DNA from: Micromonospora trifolii
GTDB taxonomy: Bacteria > Actinomycetota > Actinomycetes > Mycobacteriales > Micromonosporaceae
Length of the DNA: 64,000 nucleotides
Assembly: GCF_022229005.1 (NCBI RefSeq)
Contig: NZ_JAKKFD010000021.1
Span: 149,817 to 213,816, forward strand
Direction of reading: 5' to 3'
The notes under the pieces are model-generated. The model was given only the letters and a program-made list of their open reading frames with translations, ran no database searches and was not told where the DNA came from. Position numbers and translations under genes: made by a program. How positions within the stretch are numbered: the stretch's first letter is position 1; the number at the start of each line of letters is the position of its first letter. Of the stretch, positions 17,427-26,639 are shown one piece after another.

Positions 17427-18569
17427 ATGTTCGGACAGACGAGCACGACCACGACCACACCACCACCCACCGAACGCGGTCTGGAGGATCTCGACGCGGC
17501 GGCGATGGCGTACGCGGCCCGGATCGCCGGGCTGCCGCCGGAGCGGCGGGGGGAGGCCCGGGACGACCTGGTGCGCTTCGCGCTGCCGTTCGCCGGCCGG
17601 CTGGCCCGCCGGTACCGGGGGCGGGGGGAGCCGCTGGAGGACCTGGAGCAGGTGGCCCGGCTGGGGCTGGTCAACGCCGTCGACCGCTATGACCCGGAAC
17701 GGGGCTCGTTCACCGCGTACGCCGCGATCACCATCGTGGGCGAGATCAAACGGCACTTCCGGGACCGCACCTGGGGCGTCCACGTGCCCCGCCGGCTGCG
17801 GGACCTGATCCTCGAGGTGGGGCAGGCCACCGCCGCACTCACCAGCGAGCTGTCCCGGGCCCCGTCGGTGGCCGAGCTGTCGGCCCGGCTGGAGACCCCG
17901 CAGGAGGAGATCCTCGCCGCCCTGGAGTCGGCCGCCGGCTACAGTCCGGCCTCGCTGAACGCGCCGGTGGGTGGGGAGAGCTCCGCCGAGTTCGGAGACC
18001 TCGTCGGCGAGTCCGACAACGCGTTGGAGTCGGTCGACGACCGGGTGACGGTGAGCGGTCTGCTGCACCGACTGCCCTGGCGTGAGCGACGGATCCTCGC
18101 GATGCGCTTCTACGGCAACCAGACCCAGGCGGAGATCGCCGCCCGGTTCGGCATCTCGCAGATGCACGTGTCCCGGCTGCTGTCGCGGGCGCTCACCTGG
18201 TTGCGCCAGGCGATGCTCGCCGACGCGCCGCCGCCGTGGCAGAACGGCGCCGCCGAACCCGACCCGGGCAAGACCCGGATCTCGGTCAAGCAGGACGGCG
18301 ACTCGGTGGTGGTCGAGGTCGGCGGCGAGATCGACCGTGACGGCGCGGACCAGCTGCGCCGGGCCATGCTGGAGGCGGTCACCGGCCAGCCCAGCGAGGT
18401 CGTCGTCGACCTGGTCGGCGCCGGTGGTTTCGACGCCGGTGGGATCGCCGCGCTGATGGCCGGCCGGGACGCGGCGGAGCGGACCGGGGTGCCGTTGCGG
18501 CTGACCCGGGTCCAGCCCGCGGTACGCCGCTCGCTCACCGCCGCCGGCCTGTCGCCGGCCAGGGACTGA
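17427..18569 (+). CDS. SigB/SigF-type sigma factor fused to a C-terminal STAS domain
   Basis: A 380-residue fusion. Residues 1-275 are a group-3 sigma factor: region 2 (LEDLEQVARLGLVNAVDRYDP, then GEIKRHFRD), region 3, and region 4 with the helix-turn-helix NQTQAEIAARFGISQMHVSR. Residues 288-380 form a STAS domain (ISVKQDGDSVVVEVGGEID, then VVVDLVGAGGFDAGGIAAL). At the position of the phosphorylated serine in SpoIIAA-type domains (D-S-S/T-G), this protein has D-A-G-G, so it cannot be switched the usual way. A fused anti-anti-sigma module is unusual; it may protect the sigma from its anti-sigma. ATG 17427 is set by GAGGGAGG. Confidence 0.88.
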   Translation: MFGQTSTTTTTPPPTERGLEDLDAAAMAYAARIAGLPPERRGEARDDLVRFALPFAGRLARRYRGRGEPLEDLEQVARLGLVNAVDRYDPERGSFTAYAAITIVGEIKRHFRDRTWGVHVPRRLRDLILEVGQATAALTSELSRAPSVAELSARLETPQEEILAALESAAGYSPASLNAPVGGESSAEFGDLVGESDNALESVDDRVTVSGLLHRLPWRERRILAMRFYGNQTQAEIAARFGISQMHVSRLLSRALTWLRQAMLADAPPPWQNGAAEPDPGKTRISVKQDGDSVVVEVGGEIDRDGADQLRRAMLEAVTGQPSEVVVDLVGAGGFDAGGIAALMAGRDAAERTGVPLRLTRVQPAVRRSLTAAGLSPARD

Positions 18570-18585
18570 CCGCACACTGACGAAC

Positions 18586-18619
18586 GAAGGGCCGACACCC
18601 CGCCGGGTGTCGGCCCTTC
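18586..18619. terminator. Bidirectional hairpin terminator
   Basis: A perfect 15-bp stem (GAAGGGCCGACACCC and its complement) with a 4-base loop lies between the convergent sigma-STAS and ctaD genes. There is no T-tract, as is common in GC-rich actinobacteria. Confidence 0.8.
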
Positions 18620-18634
18620 CGCGCGTACCCCTGG

Positions 18635-20626
18635 TCAGCGCTCGTCGGGGTTGCCGTCGCTGTGCGGGTGCCGCCAGCGCTCGTGCGGCTTCGGCGCGTC
18701 CTCGGCGTCCTGCGGCGGGTCGGACTGCTCGAAGCTCGGCCGGCGGACGCCCTCGGGCTCGGGCACGTCCACCGGCCGGGCGCCGGAGCGCGGCGCCGGC
18801 TGGTAGTCGACAGCGTCGCGGGCGCCGTGCGCGCCCTCGGCGGACGGCGACTCCGGGACGTGGTGCTCCGTCCGCAGCTCCTCGGCAAACTGCTGCGGCG
18901 GCTTGGTGGTGCGCTGCGGCAGGTCGCGGCCCAGGTCGGCGACGAGTGGGCCGTACTTCAGGTCGAAGGCGGGGCGCTCGGAGCGGATCCGGGGCATCCG
19001 GTCGAAGTTGCGCAGCGGCGGCGGGCAGCTGGTGGCCCATTCGAGGGAGTTGCCGAAGCCCCAGGGGTCGTCCACCGTCACCACCGCCCCGTAGCGCCAG
19101 GACTTCCAGGCGTTGTAGATGAAGAAGAGGGTGGACAGGCCGAGGATGAACGCGAAGATGCTGGAGATCGTGTTCAGGGTGGTGAAGCCGTCGGTGGGCA
19201 GGTAGTCGGCGTACCGGCGGGGCATGCCCTCGGCGCCCAGCCAGTGGTGCACCAGGAAGGTGCCGTGGAAGCCGATGAACATGGTCCAGAAGTGCGCCTT
19301 GCCGAGCCGCTCGTCGAGCAGTCGCCCGGTCATCTTCGGCCACCAGAAGTAGTAGCCGCCGAAGAGGGCGAAGACCACAGTGCCGAACACCACGTAGTGG
19401 AAGTGCGCCACCACGAAGTAGCTGTCGTGGGTGTGCCAGTCGACCGGCGGGCTGGCCAACAGGACGCCGGTGAGGCCGCCGAGCAGGAAGGTGACCAGGA
19501 AGCCGATGGCGAACAGCATCGGCGTCTCGAAGGTGAGCTGGCCCTTCCACATGGTGCCGATCCAGTTGAAGAACTTCACACCGGTGGGCACCGCGATCAG
19601 GTAGCTCAGGATGCTGAAGAACGGCAGCAGCACCTGGCCGGTGGCGAACATGTGGTGCGCCCAGACCGTCATGGACAGCACGGTGATGGCGATGGTGGCC
19701 AGCACGATGCCGGTGTAGCCGAAGAGCGGCTTGCGGGAGAAGACCGGAATGATCTCGGTGATGATGCCGAAGAACGGCAACGCGATGATGTAGACCTCGG
19801 GATGGCCGAAGAACCAGAACAGGTGCTGCCAGAGCATCGGGCCACCGGTGGCCGCGTCGTACACGTGCGCGTTGAGCAACCGGTCGGCCGAGAGCGCCAG
19901 CAGCGCGGCGGCCAGCAGCGGGAAGACCAGGATCACCAGCACGCTGGTGAACAGCATGTTCCAGGTGAAGATCGGCATCCGGAACATGGTCATGCCGGGC
20001 GCGCGCAGGGTGAGGATCGTGGTGATCAGGTTGACCGCGCCGAGGATGGTGCCGAGCCCGGAGACGACCAGCCCGAGCACCCACATGTTCGCGCCCACAC
20101 CGGGGCTGTTCTCGACGCTGCTGAGCGGGCTGTACGCGGTCCAGCCGAAGTCCGCCGAGCCACCCGGGGCGAGGAAGCCACCGACCACCATGAGGCCGCC
20201 GAAGAGGTACAGCCAGTAGGCGAGCGCGTTGAGGCGGGGGAACGACACGTCCGGTGCGCCGATCTGGATCGGCACTATGTAGTTGGCGAACCCGAACGCG
20301 CCGGGCGTGGCGAACAGCAGCAGCATCACCGCGCCGTGAGAGGTGAAGAGCTGGTTGTACTGCTCGGAGGAGAGGAACTGCATCCCCGGGCGGGCCAGCT
20401 CGGCGCGCATCAGCATCGCCTGGAGCCCGGCCAGCAGGAAGAACCCGAAGGAGGTCAGCAGATACAGCAGGCCGATCTGCTTGTGGTCGGTAGTGGCGAG
20501 GAACTTGATCAGGGAGTTGCCGGGGACCGGCGCTCGTACCGCTCCCGGGAACCCCCCGAAACGGGCCGGTGCCAGGATCGCCGGGCCCCGATCGCGACCG
20601 GGTTCCGTGGTTACCCGCTTGGGCAT
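18635..20626 (-). CDS. ctaD: Cytochrome c oxidase subunit I
   Basis: A 663-residue heme-copper oxidase subunit I with about 12 membrane helices. Heme and Cu-B ligands are visible: HGAVMLLLF near 100 (low-spin heme His), FFGHPEVYI (Cu-B His and cross-linked Tyr), WAHHMFATG (two Cu-B His) and [12 protein letters not shown] (heme His pair). It is the terminal oxidase catalytic subunit, aa3-type, in the membrane. The last 100 residues form a polar cytosolic tail longer than in many homologues. No other oxidase subunit gene lies in the window. ATG 20626 begins a short basic N-terminus. Confidence 0.95.
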   Translation of the reverse strand: MPKRVTTEPGRDRGPAILAPARFGGFPGAVRAPVPGNSLIKFLATTDHKQIGLLYLLTSFGFFLLAGLQAMLMRAELARPGMQFLSSEQYNQLFTSHGAVMLLLFATPGAFGFANYIVPIQIGAPDVSFPRLNALAYWLYLFGGLMVVGGFLAPGGSADFGWTAYSPLSSVENSPGVGANMWVLGLVVSGLGTILGAVNLITTILTLRAPGMTMFRMPIFTWNMLFTSVLVILVFPLLAAALLALSADRLLNAHVYDAATGGPMLWQHLFWFFGHPEVYIIALPFFGIITEIIPVFSRKPLFGYTGIVLATIAITVLSMTVWAHHMFATGQVLLPFFSILSYLIAVPTGVKFFNWIGTMWKGQLTFETPMLFAIGFLVTFLLGGLTGVLLASPPVDWHTHDSYFVVAHFHYVVFGTVVFALFGGYYFWWPKMTGRLLDERLGKAHFWTMFIGFHGTFLVHHWLGAEGMPRRYADYLPTDGFTTLNTISSIFAFILGLSTLFFIYNAWKSWRYGAVVTVDDPWGFGNSLEWATSCPPPLRNFDRMPRIRSERPAFDLKYGPLVADLGRDLPQRTTKPPQQFAEELRTEHHVPESPSAEGAHGARDAVDYQPAPRSGARPVDVPEPEGVRRPSFEQSDPPQDAEDAPKPHERWRHPHSDGNPDER

Positions 20627-20751
20627 GGCTGCTCACCCCGTCGTGACGGCAGAAAGGACGGGCGTGCCTACCCGGCCCTCGCACCACTTAACCAGGCCAG
20701 AGCGGTAATTTCGGTCAGAACGCTGGTACCGGGCGCAAGCGCCTCGAACGC

Positions 20752-21480
20752 TCAGGTTGCCGGCAGCATCGCCCAGACGGCCTTGCCCGGCCCCGCCGGC
20801 ACGCTGCCCCACCGCTGGGTCAGCTCCCGGACCAGCATCAACCCCCGCCCACCCTCGGCGTGCAGGTCCGTCCCGCCCGCCCGGGCCTGGGCGCTGCTGC
20901 CGTCCACCACCGCCAGGTGCAGATACGGCCGGCGCAGGGTCACCGTCACCTGCATCGGCGTGCCGGCGTGGCGCACCACGTTGCCGACCAGCTCACTGAG
21001 CACCAACGCGGCCGGGCCGGACGCGTCGGGCAGGTTCCACCGCGCACACGCCTCGGTGACCAGCTCCCGGGCCCGCCGGCAGGCCCCGGCGACCGGCTCC
21101 AGCCGGGCCCGCATTCGCAACGTGGACGTCGTGCCGGCCAACCGGGTCGCCTCCGCGCAGTCCGCGGAGACCGGGAGCACTCGGCACGTTGTCGACTCGG
21201 CCAGCCATCGTGCGGCGATCGGCGACGGGGAGCAGAGCAGCACCGGCACTGCCGGCCACTCCTCGGCCCGGCGGGCGGTCGCGGCGAACACGGACAGCGC
21301 CAACCGGTCCTCCACGTTCACCCCGGCCATGTCGACCACCAGGGCCTCCGGCTGATCGACGAGCGCGTCGCTGAGCGCCTGGTGCACCGAGCGCATCGTG
21401 CCCAGGTGCAGCGGGCCGGCGAGCCGGACGACCGCCACCGGTGCCGTGGTGCGCACCTCGCAGGTGATCCGGCTGGACAT
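20752..21480 (-). CDS. STAS-HATPase fusion regulator (anti-sigma-like)
   Basis: A 242-residue fusion. Residues 1-105 form a STAS domain (APVAVVRLAGPLHLGTM, then ALVVDMAGVNVEDRLAL). Residues 120-242 form a GHKL ATPase of the RsbW type with N-box LVLSELVGNVVRHA, G1-like VVDGSSAQA and G2 GGRGLMLVRELTQRWG. The phospho-acceptor serine expected after the STAS D-motif is absent. It could be an anti-sigma kinase carrying its own antagonist, and it lies only 2.2 kb from the sigma-STAS fusion. ATG 21480 is preferred over TTG 21492 because GAGG precedes it. Confidence 0.8.
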   Translation of the reverse strand: MSSRITCEVRTTAPVAVVRLAGPLHLGTMRSVHQALSDALVDQPEALVVDMAGVNVEDRLALSVFAATARRAEEWPAVPVLLCSPSPIAARWLAESTTCRVLPVSADCAEATRLAGTTSTLRMRARLEPVAGACRRARELVTEACARWNLPDASGPAALVLSELVGNVVRHAGTPMQVTVTLRRPYLHLAVVDGSSAQARAGGTDLHAEGGRGLMLVRELTQRWGSVPAGPGKAVWAMLPAT

Positions 21481-21590
21481 CGGGCGCCTCAATTCGCTGC
21501 TGGGTCGGGATCTGCCAACTACCCGAGGCCGTTCCCGATCAAACCGGACCCCACGGCGGGGCGAGGCAGGTCACGTCCCGCAACCCCAGG

Positions 21591-22049
21591 TCAGCGACGG
21601 GGCCGACCGGTCAGGACGCCCAGCGCGACCAGGCCGACGCCGAGCCCCAGGTGCAGCCAGCCGTCGGCGTCGTTGACGGGCAGCACGTTCGCCCCGGTGT
21701 CGTGGTCCACCGCCAGCCCGTAGAGCCAGAGCACCAGGTAGACCGCGCCGCCGCCGATCAGGAACGCCCGAGCGCCGGTGACCGTCCGGGCCAACAGCAG
21801 ACCCACCACCCCGTACGCCAGGTGCACCAGGTTGTGCAGCACCGACACCTGGAAGACACCGAACAGGTACGCGCCCGAGTCGTGGCCGGCGAAGCGCAGC
21901 GTGTCCATCCCGGTGGTGATCCCCGGCACGAAGCCGAGCACGCCGACCAGCAGGAACAGCACCCCCGCCGTGGCCGCCGCGCGACGGACCGGCGGTTTGC
22001 CGTCGGCCGGGTTGGGTCGGGCCCGGGAGTGCGCCATCGGTCCGACCAT
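21591..22049 (-). CDS. DUF4383 membrane protein
   Basis: A 152-residue protein with four membrane helices: AATAGVLFLLVGVLGFVPG, VLHNLVHLAYGVVGLLLA, AFLIGGGAVYLVLWLYGL and a last hydrophobic run before GRPRR. The pattern GFVPGIT and HNLVHL is typical of DUF4383, a family of unknown function. The ATG at 22049 is chosen because AGGAG sits six bases upstream; longer in-frame extensions lack a ribosome site. Confidence 0.82.
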   Translation of the reverse strand: MVGPMAHSRARPNPADGKPPVRRAAATAGVLFLLVGVLGFVPGITTGMDTLRFAGHDSGAYLFGVFQVSVLHNLVHLAYGVVGLLLARTVTGARAFLIGGGAVYLVLWLYGLAVDHDTGANVLPVNDADGWLHLGLGVGLVALGVLTGRPRR

Positions 22050-22133
22050 TCCCGGCTCCTCGTCGTGCGGCGGGCATGAGCGCTGCCGGCTACCCGCTGG
22101 CGCGACCGGCAAACCGGCCGGCCCCGCCGTCGG

Positions 22134-23300
22134 TCAGGCCGGCAGCAACCTCGGCGCGCTCGCCGACTGCCGGACCCGCTCGTACAGCTCGACGTAACGC
22201 TGCGCCATCACCGCGGGCGTGAAGCGCTGCGCGGCCACCCGCCGGCACTCGTCGGGGTCGAGCAACTCGGCGGCGAGGACGAGGTCGTCCAGTTCCTCCT
22301 CGTCGGTGGTGAGCAGCCCGGTCCGGCCGTGCTCGATCAGCTCCGGCAGGCAACCCCGGGCGGTGGCCACCACCGGCGTGCCCAGGGCGAGCGACTCGAC
22401 GACCGCCGTGCCGCCCGGCTCCTCCCACCGCAGCGGGAACAGCGACGCGCGGGCGCTGGCGAGCAGGTCGTCGCGCTCCTGGCCGGCCACGGTGCCGACC
22501 CAGCGGACCAGGTCACCGTCGACGTGCGGTGCCACCTCGTCGAGGAAGAACCGCACGTCCGGGTTCTGTCGGGCCTCGTCGCCGGCCGCGGCCAGGTCGG
22601 CCGGCCGATGGTACGGGCCCACGGGCCCGGCCAGCACCAGCGGAACACCGACCCGGTGCGCGAGCCGGGCACCCACGTCCTGGCCCTTGCCCGGGTTGAT
22701 CCGGCCCAGGATGAGCAGGTGCTCGCCCTTGTCCGGAAGGGGCTGCCGGTCGGCGTCGACGGCGAGCGGCGTGGACAGGTGCACGTGCCCCACCGAGTGC
22801 TCCCGCAGCGCCAGCGGGGCGCGGGCCAGCTGCGACGCGGAGACACCGTTGACCCGGACCCGGTCGCCGCCGTCCAGGCTGCCGTAGAGAGCCGGGTGCT
22901 TGGCCAGGTCCCAGTGAAGGGTGTGCAGGGTCGGCGGACCGGCCGGCCCCATCGCGGCGAGGGTGGCCAGACCGACCGCCTCGACGTGATCGTGCACCAG
23001 GTCGATGTCGTCGCGGGAGTGCAGCTCCCGGACCACGCCAGCCAGGTGCGCCTGGGCGATCCCGCAGACCTGGTTGTACGGCCGCTGCAACGCGGCGAAC
23101 TGCCCGTCGGCGAAAACCGAGATCTGCTCGTCCACCGGCAGCGTGCTGCTGCCCACCGAGGCGAGCACCACCCGTACGCCGAGTCGCCGCAGCTCCGGCA
23201 CCAGCGTGGCGATGACGTTCTCGATGCCGCCGTACCCGGGCGGTGGCACCGACAGCCACGGGCCGGCGTTCATCAGCACGGTGAGGCTCGTCGGGCTCAC
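22134..23300 (-). CDS. Glycosyltransferase family 4
   Basis: A 388-residue GT-B fold enzyme. It shows the N-terminal loop PPPGYGGIENVIATL, the mid-domain LLILGRINPGKGQDVGARLA, and the nucleotide-sugar site EEPGGTAVVESLALGTPVVA with the E-x7-E pair. It retains alpha configuration in known family members; donor and acceptor are unknown. The start ATG overlaps the gpgS stop by 4 bases, so it is co-translated with that gene. The pairing suggests a role in polymethylated glucan, glucosylglycerate or compatible-solute synthesis. Confidence 0.85.
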   Translation of the reverse strand: MSPTSLTVLMNAGPWLSVPPPGYGGIENVIATLVPELRRLGVRVVLASVGSSTLPVDEQISVFADGQFAALQRPYNQVCGIAQAHLAGVVRELHSRDDIDLVHDHVEAVGLATLAAMGPAGPPTLHTLHWDLAKHPALYGSLDGGDRVRVNGVSASQLARAPLALREHSVGHVHLSTPLAVDADRQPLPDKGEHLLILGRINPGKGQDVGARLAHRVGVPLVLAGPVGPYHRPADLAAAGDEARQNPDVRFFLDEVAPHVDGDLVRWVGTVAGQERDDLLASARASLFPLRWEEPGGTAVVESLALGTPVVATARGCLPELIEHGRTGLLTTDEEELDDLVLAAELLDPDECRRVAAQRFTPAVMAQRYVELYERVRQSASAPRLLPA

Positions 23301-24319
23301 GCGGCGGCCACCCGGCGGCGCGGCACCCGGTGGCGCAGTTCGGCCAACGGCGGGCGCTCCTCGATCGACACGTCGCTGACCACGATCTCGCGGTCCAGGT
23401 TCGGCAGGGTGTCCGAGCCACCGCGACGGAACTGGGTCAGCAACGCCTCCGGCGAAAACCCGGGGGTCGCCCAGCCGCGCCGTTGCAGCCGGGACCAGGC
23501 GGTCAACATGATCTGCGCGGACATCCGGCCCAGGGCGGCGGTGTCCTGATGGCGGTGCTTGCGCTCACCGAGGTCGACCTGCGCGAGCGCGTCCAGGCCG
23601 ACCAGGTCGAGCAGGTCGATCATCATGGCCGTCTCCACCCCGTAGCCGGAGACGAACGGCACCTGGGCCAGCACGTCCCGGCGGGCCGCGTACTCGCCGG
23701 CGAGCGGCTGCACGAAGCCGGCCAGCTCCGGCCAGAAGAGGTTGAGCAGCGGCCGGGCCATCAACTCGGTCACCCGCCCCCCGCCGTCCTGCTCCACGCT
23801 GGCGGTGCCCACCAGGGGTCGGTGGTAGAAGCCCTTCACGAAGTCGACCGACGGGTCGGTCAACAGCGGGCCGAGCAGCCCGCTCACGAAGTGCGGCCGG
23901 AACTCCCGCAGGTCGGCGTCGATGAACGCCACCACGTCGCCCTCGGCGGCGGCCAGCCCGGCCCAGAGCGCGTCGCCCTTGCCGGTGAGCCGGGGCAGCC
24001 CCCGGGTCATCGCGTCCTGACTGACCACCTCCGCGCCGGCGGCGCGGGCCACCTGCGCGGTCCGGTCCGTCGAGCGGGAATCCACAACGATCAGCTCGTC
24101 GACCAGGGCCACCCGATCCATCAGGTGCTCCCGGATGGTCGACACGATCGCGCCGACGGTGGCCTCCTCGTTGCGCGCCGGCAGCACCACGCTGACCCGG
24201 GTCTCACCTTTGGCACGCATCAGCCGACGGGTCGGCCAGTCGGCCGCCGACGTCGTCCGGTACGTGGCCCATGCCTCCACCACCGGCGACACGCTCGATG
24301 TCATATCCCGCACGGGCAC
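23297..24319 (-). CDS. gpgS: Glucosyl-3-phosphoglycerate synthase-like GT2
   Basis: A 340-residue GT-A protein. The segments RVSVVLPARNEEATVGAIV, DELIVVDSRSTDRTAQVA, FIDADLREF (the D-x-D metal site) and VSGYGVETAMMIDL match GpgS, which transfers glucose to 3-phosphoglycerate in the route to glucosylglycerate and, in mycobacteria, methylglucose lipopolysaccharide. GTG 24319 is preferred because GGAGGGG sits five bases upstream; ATG 24304 would leave the ribosome site too far. It is first in the pair with the GT4 gene and diverges from the Gfo gene. Confidence 0.85.
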   Translation of the reverse strand: MPVRDMTSSVSPVVEAWATYRTTSAADWPTRRLMRAKGETRVSVVLPARNEEATVGAIVSTIREHLMDRVALVDELIVVDSRSTDRTAQVARAAGAEVVSQDAMTRGLPRLTGKGDALWAGLAAAEGDVVAFIDADLREFRPHFVSGLLGPLLTDPSVDFVKGFYHRPLVGTASVEQDGGGRVTELMARPLLNLFWPELAGFVQPLAGEYAARRDVLAQVPFVSGYGVETAMMIDLLDLVGLDALAQVDLGERKHRHQDTAALGRMSAQIMLTAWSRLQRRGWATPGFSPEALLTQFRRGGSDTLPNLDREIVVSDVSIEERPPLAELRHRVPRRRVAAA

Positions 24320-24506
24320 CCCTCCGTTCGTGCGTGGAAAAACCGAATTTGGTTATTCCCATTCCTCACCACGCGCTAACCGCTTTCTCGGCAACAGCTT
24401 GATCACAACGGTGACATCTCCGCGTTCCCGGGGGATGAACGTTTGATTGCGCACATGCCAGGGGACTGCTCCCATCGCTCATGAAAGGTCTTCAAAGGGG
24501 TGCCGA
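24320..24506. promoter_or_regulatory. Divergent promoter region between gpgS and Gfo genes
   Basis: This 187-base gap is noticeably more AT-rich than its surroundings (AAAACCGAATTTGGTTATTC near 24340-24360). It must carry promoters for both directions. I could not fix -10 or -35 boxes with confidence. AAAGGGG at 24494-24500 is the ribosome site of the Gfo gene. Confidence 0.5.
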
Positions 24507-25517
24507 ATGCAGGAATGCCGGGTGGGTCTGATCGGAGCCGGGGGAGTGGCACAACGTCACGCCCGGGTGCTGGCCGGCTTCGACGACGTCGAACTGGTCG
24601 GCGTCACGGACGTCGCGCCGGAGGCCGCGGCCGCGCTGGCCGCACAGCACGGCGGGCGGGCCTGCGCCGACGTCGCCGAGCTGCTGGCCACCGAGCTGGA
24701 CGCCGTGTACGTCTGCGTGCCACCGTTCGCCCACGGTCCCGCCGAGGAGGCGGTGATCGAGGCGGGGGTGCCGATGTTCGTGGAGAAGCCCGTCGCTGTC
24801 GACCTGAGCACCGCCGAGCGGATCGCCGACCTGGTCGCGCGGCGTGGGCTGCGCACCGCCGTCGGCCACCACTGGCGCTACCTGAGCCTGCTCGACCAGG
24901 CCCGCGACCTGCTCGCCGACCGTCCGGTGCGGATGGTCAGCGGCGCCTGGCTGGACAAGGTGCCCCCGGTGGCGTGGTGGTCGCGGCGGGACCGCTCCGG
25001 CGGGCCGGTGGTCGAGCAGGCCGCCCACGTGCTCGACCTGATCCGTGTGCTGGCCGGCGAGGTGACCGAGGTCACCGCGTACGGCAACGGCACCCCACCG
25101 CCGGTCGACGGCGCCGACATCGACTCGGTGACCACCGCCGCGCTGCGCTTCGCCGACGGCGCGGTCGGCACGCTCAGCGCCGCCTGCGTCCTCGGCTGGA
25201 AGCACCGCGCCGGCCTGGAGATCCTCGCCGACGGGCTGGCCCTCGCCATCACCGAGGAGGGGCTGTCGATCCGCGACGCCGACGGCGAACGACACGTCCC
25301 CGCCGACCCGGAAGCGGCCCGGGTGGCGGTGGACCGCGCCTTCGTCGACGCCGTCCGTGGCATCGGCGACGACGTGCGCGTCCCGTACGCCGAGGCCCTC
25401 GCGACCCAGCGCCTGGCCCTCGCGGTGGCCGACTCGGCCCGGACCGGCACCACAGTGCGGCTCGCCACCGCGACCGCCCCGGCGGTGCTCGGCAGCGGGG
25501 TGACAGTCGATGCGTGA
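24507..25517 (+). CDS. Gfo/Idh/MocA oxidoreductase
   Basis: A 336-residue NAD(P)-dependent dehydrogenase. The Rossmann motif is GLIGAGGVAQRHARVL at the N-terminus and the catalytic lysine lies in PMFVEKPVAVDL near 95. The C-terminal domain has GGPVVEQAAHVLDLIRVL. Substrates of the family are sugars, inositols or related polyols. It overlaps the MDR oxidoreductase start by 8 bases, so the two are co-translated and likely act in one sugar pathway. Opposite gpgS and GT4, it belongs to a probable carbohydrate cluster. Confidence 0.88.
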   Translation: MQECRVGLIGAGGVAQRHARVLAGFDDVELVGVTDVAPEAAAALAAQHGGRACADVAELLATELDAVYVCVPPFAHGPAEEAVIEAGVPMFVEKPVAVDLSTAERIADLVARRGLRTAVGHHWRYLSLLDQARDLLADRPVRMVSGAWLDKVPPVAWWSRRDRSGGPVVEQAAHVLDLIRVLAGEVTEVTAYGNGTPPPVDGADIDSVTTAALRFADGAVGTLSAACVLGWKHRAGLEILADGLALAITEEGLSIRDADGERHVPADPEAARVAVDRAFVDAVRGIGDDVRVPYAEALATQRLALAVADSARTGTTVRLATATAPAVLGSGVTVDA

Positions 25518-26598
25518 CAAGGTCGTGGTGGTCACCGGCCCCGGCCGGGTCGACCTCATCGAGCAGGACGCCGCCCCGCTGCGCCCCGGCACGTTCCGGG
25601 TCGAGACGCTGTTCAGCGGTGTCTCCGCCGGCACCGAGCTGAGCTACGTCAAGGGCACGAACCCCTACCTGAACGTCACCTGGAACGCCGACCTGGGGCT
25701 GTTCCAACCGGGTGCGGCCAGCACGCCCTACCCGGTCACCCGACTCGGCTACATGCAGGTCGGCCGGGTGGTGGAGAGCGAAACGCCGGCCATCGAGGTG
25801 GGCACTGTCGGCGCGATGACGTACGGGCACCGCACCGGCTGGCTGGCCGACCCGGTCGCCGAACGGTTCGTGGCGCTGCCCGACGACCTGGACCCGCTGC
25901 TCGGCGTCTACGTCGCCCACATGGGCCCGATCTGCGCCAACGGTCTGCTGCACGCCGCCGCCGACCTGCACGGCACCGACGTCCGGACGCTCGGCGACGG
26001 GGTACGCGGCCGACGGGTAGCCGTCGTCGGCGCCGGTGTCGTGGCGCTGCTGACGGCGTTGTTCGCCCGCCGCAACGGCGCCGCGTCGGTGGTGGTGCTC
26101 GACCCCACCCCGCACCGCCGCCAGGTCGCCGAGGCGCTCGGTCTGGAAACCCTCGACCCCGACGCGGACGACCCGGCCGTGGTGCTCAAGACCCGCTGGG
26201 CGCACACCGCCGGCGACCGGGGCGCCGACGTGGTGTTCCAGTGCCGGGGGCAGGCGTGGGCGCTGCACCTCGCCCTGCGGCTGCTGCGGCCCCAGGGCAC
26301 CGTGATCGACCTCGCCTTCTACCAGGGCGGCGCGGACGCGGTCCGCCTCGGTGAGGAGTTCCACCACAACGGCCTGTCGCTGCGCTGCGCCCAGATCGGC
26401 CGGGTGCCGCGGGGGCTCGCGCCCACCTGGGACCGCGAACGGCTCTCCGCCGAGACCGTCGACCTGCTCAGGACGTACGGCGACGCGATCCGCAAGCACC
26501 TCGTCTCGGCGGTGGTGCCGTTCGACGAGGCGCCCGCCCTCCTCACCGACCTGGCCGACCGTCGCCGCCAGGAGCTTCAGGTGGTGCTCGCCACCTGA
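25510..26598 (+). CDS. MDR-family oxidoreductase lacking zinc-ligand cysteines
   Basis: A 362-residue medium-chain dehydrogenase-like protein. The position of the catalytic Cys reads FSGVSAGTELSYVKGT, with no Cys, and no four-Cys structural zinc lobe is visible. The Rossmann motif VAVVGAGVVALLTALFARR and the QCRGQAWALHLALRLLRPQGTVIDL domain are intact. It may be a zinc-free reductase or sugar-modifying enzyme. It begins inside the last codons of the Gfo gene, and an ABC exporter gene follows 41 bases later. Confidence 0.82.
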   Translation: MRDKVVVVTGPGRVDLIEQDAAPLRPGTFRVETLFSGVSAGTELSYVKGTNPYLNVTWNADLGLFQPGAASTPYPVTRLGYMQVGRVVESETPAIEVGTVGAMTYGHRTGWLADPVAERFVALPDDLDPLLGVYVAHMGPICANGLLHAAADLHGTDVRTLGDGVRGRRVAVVGAGVVALLTALFARRNGAASVVVLDPTPHRRQVAEALGLETLDPDADDPAVVLKTRWAHTAGDRGADVVFQCRGQAWALHLALRLLRPQGTVIDLAFYQGGADAVRLGEEFHHNGLSLRCAQIGRVPRGLAPTWDRERLSAETVDLLRTYGDAIRKHLVSAVVPFDEAPALLTDLADRRRQELQVVLAT

Positions 26599-26626
26599 CC
26601 CGCCTTCGCCGCGTGCCCGGGGCGGC

Positions 26627-26632
26627 TACCGT
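26627..26632 (+). promoter_or_regulatory. -10 box TACCGT of the ABC exporter gene
   Basis: TACCGT ends 7 bases before the ATG at 26640 and there is no ribosome site between them, predicting a leaderless transcript separate from the upstream oxidoreductase operon. Confidence 0.5.
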
Positions 26633-26639
26633 TCGCGAC

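Noticed and set aside
17334..20687. 1,117-codon minus-strand frame opposite and past ctaD
   Set aside because: Shadow of ctaD and the sigma gene in another frame, no recognisable domain.
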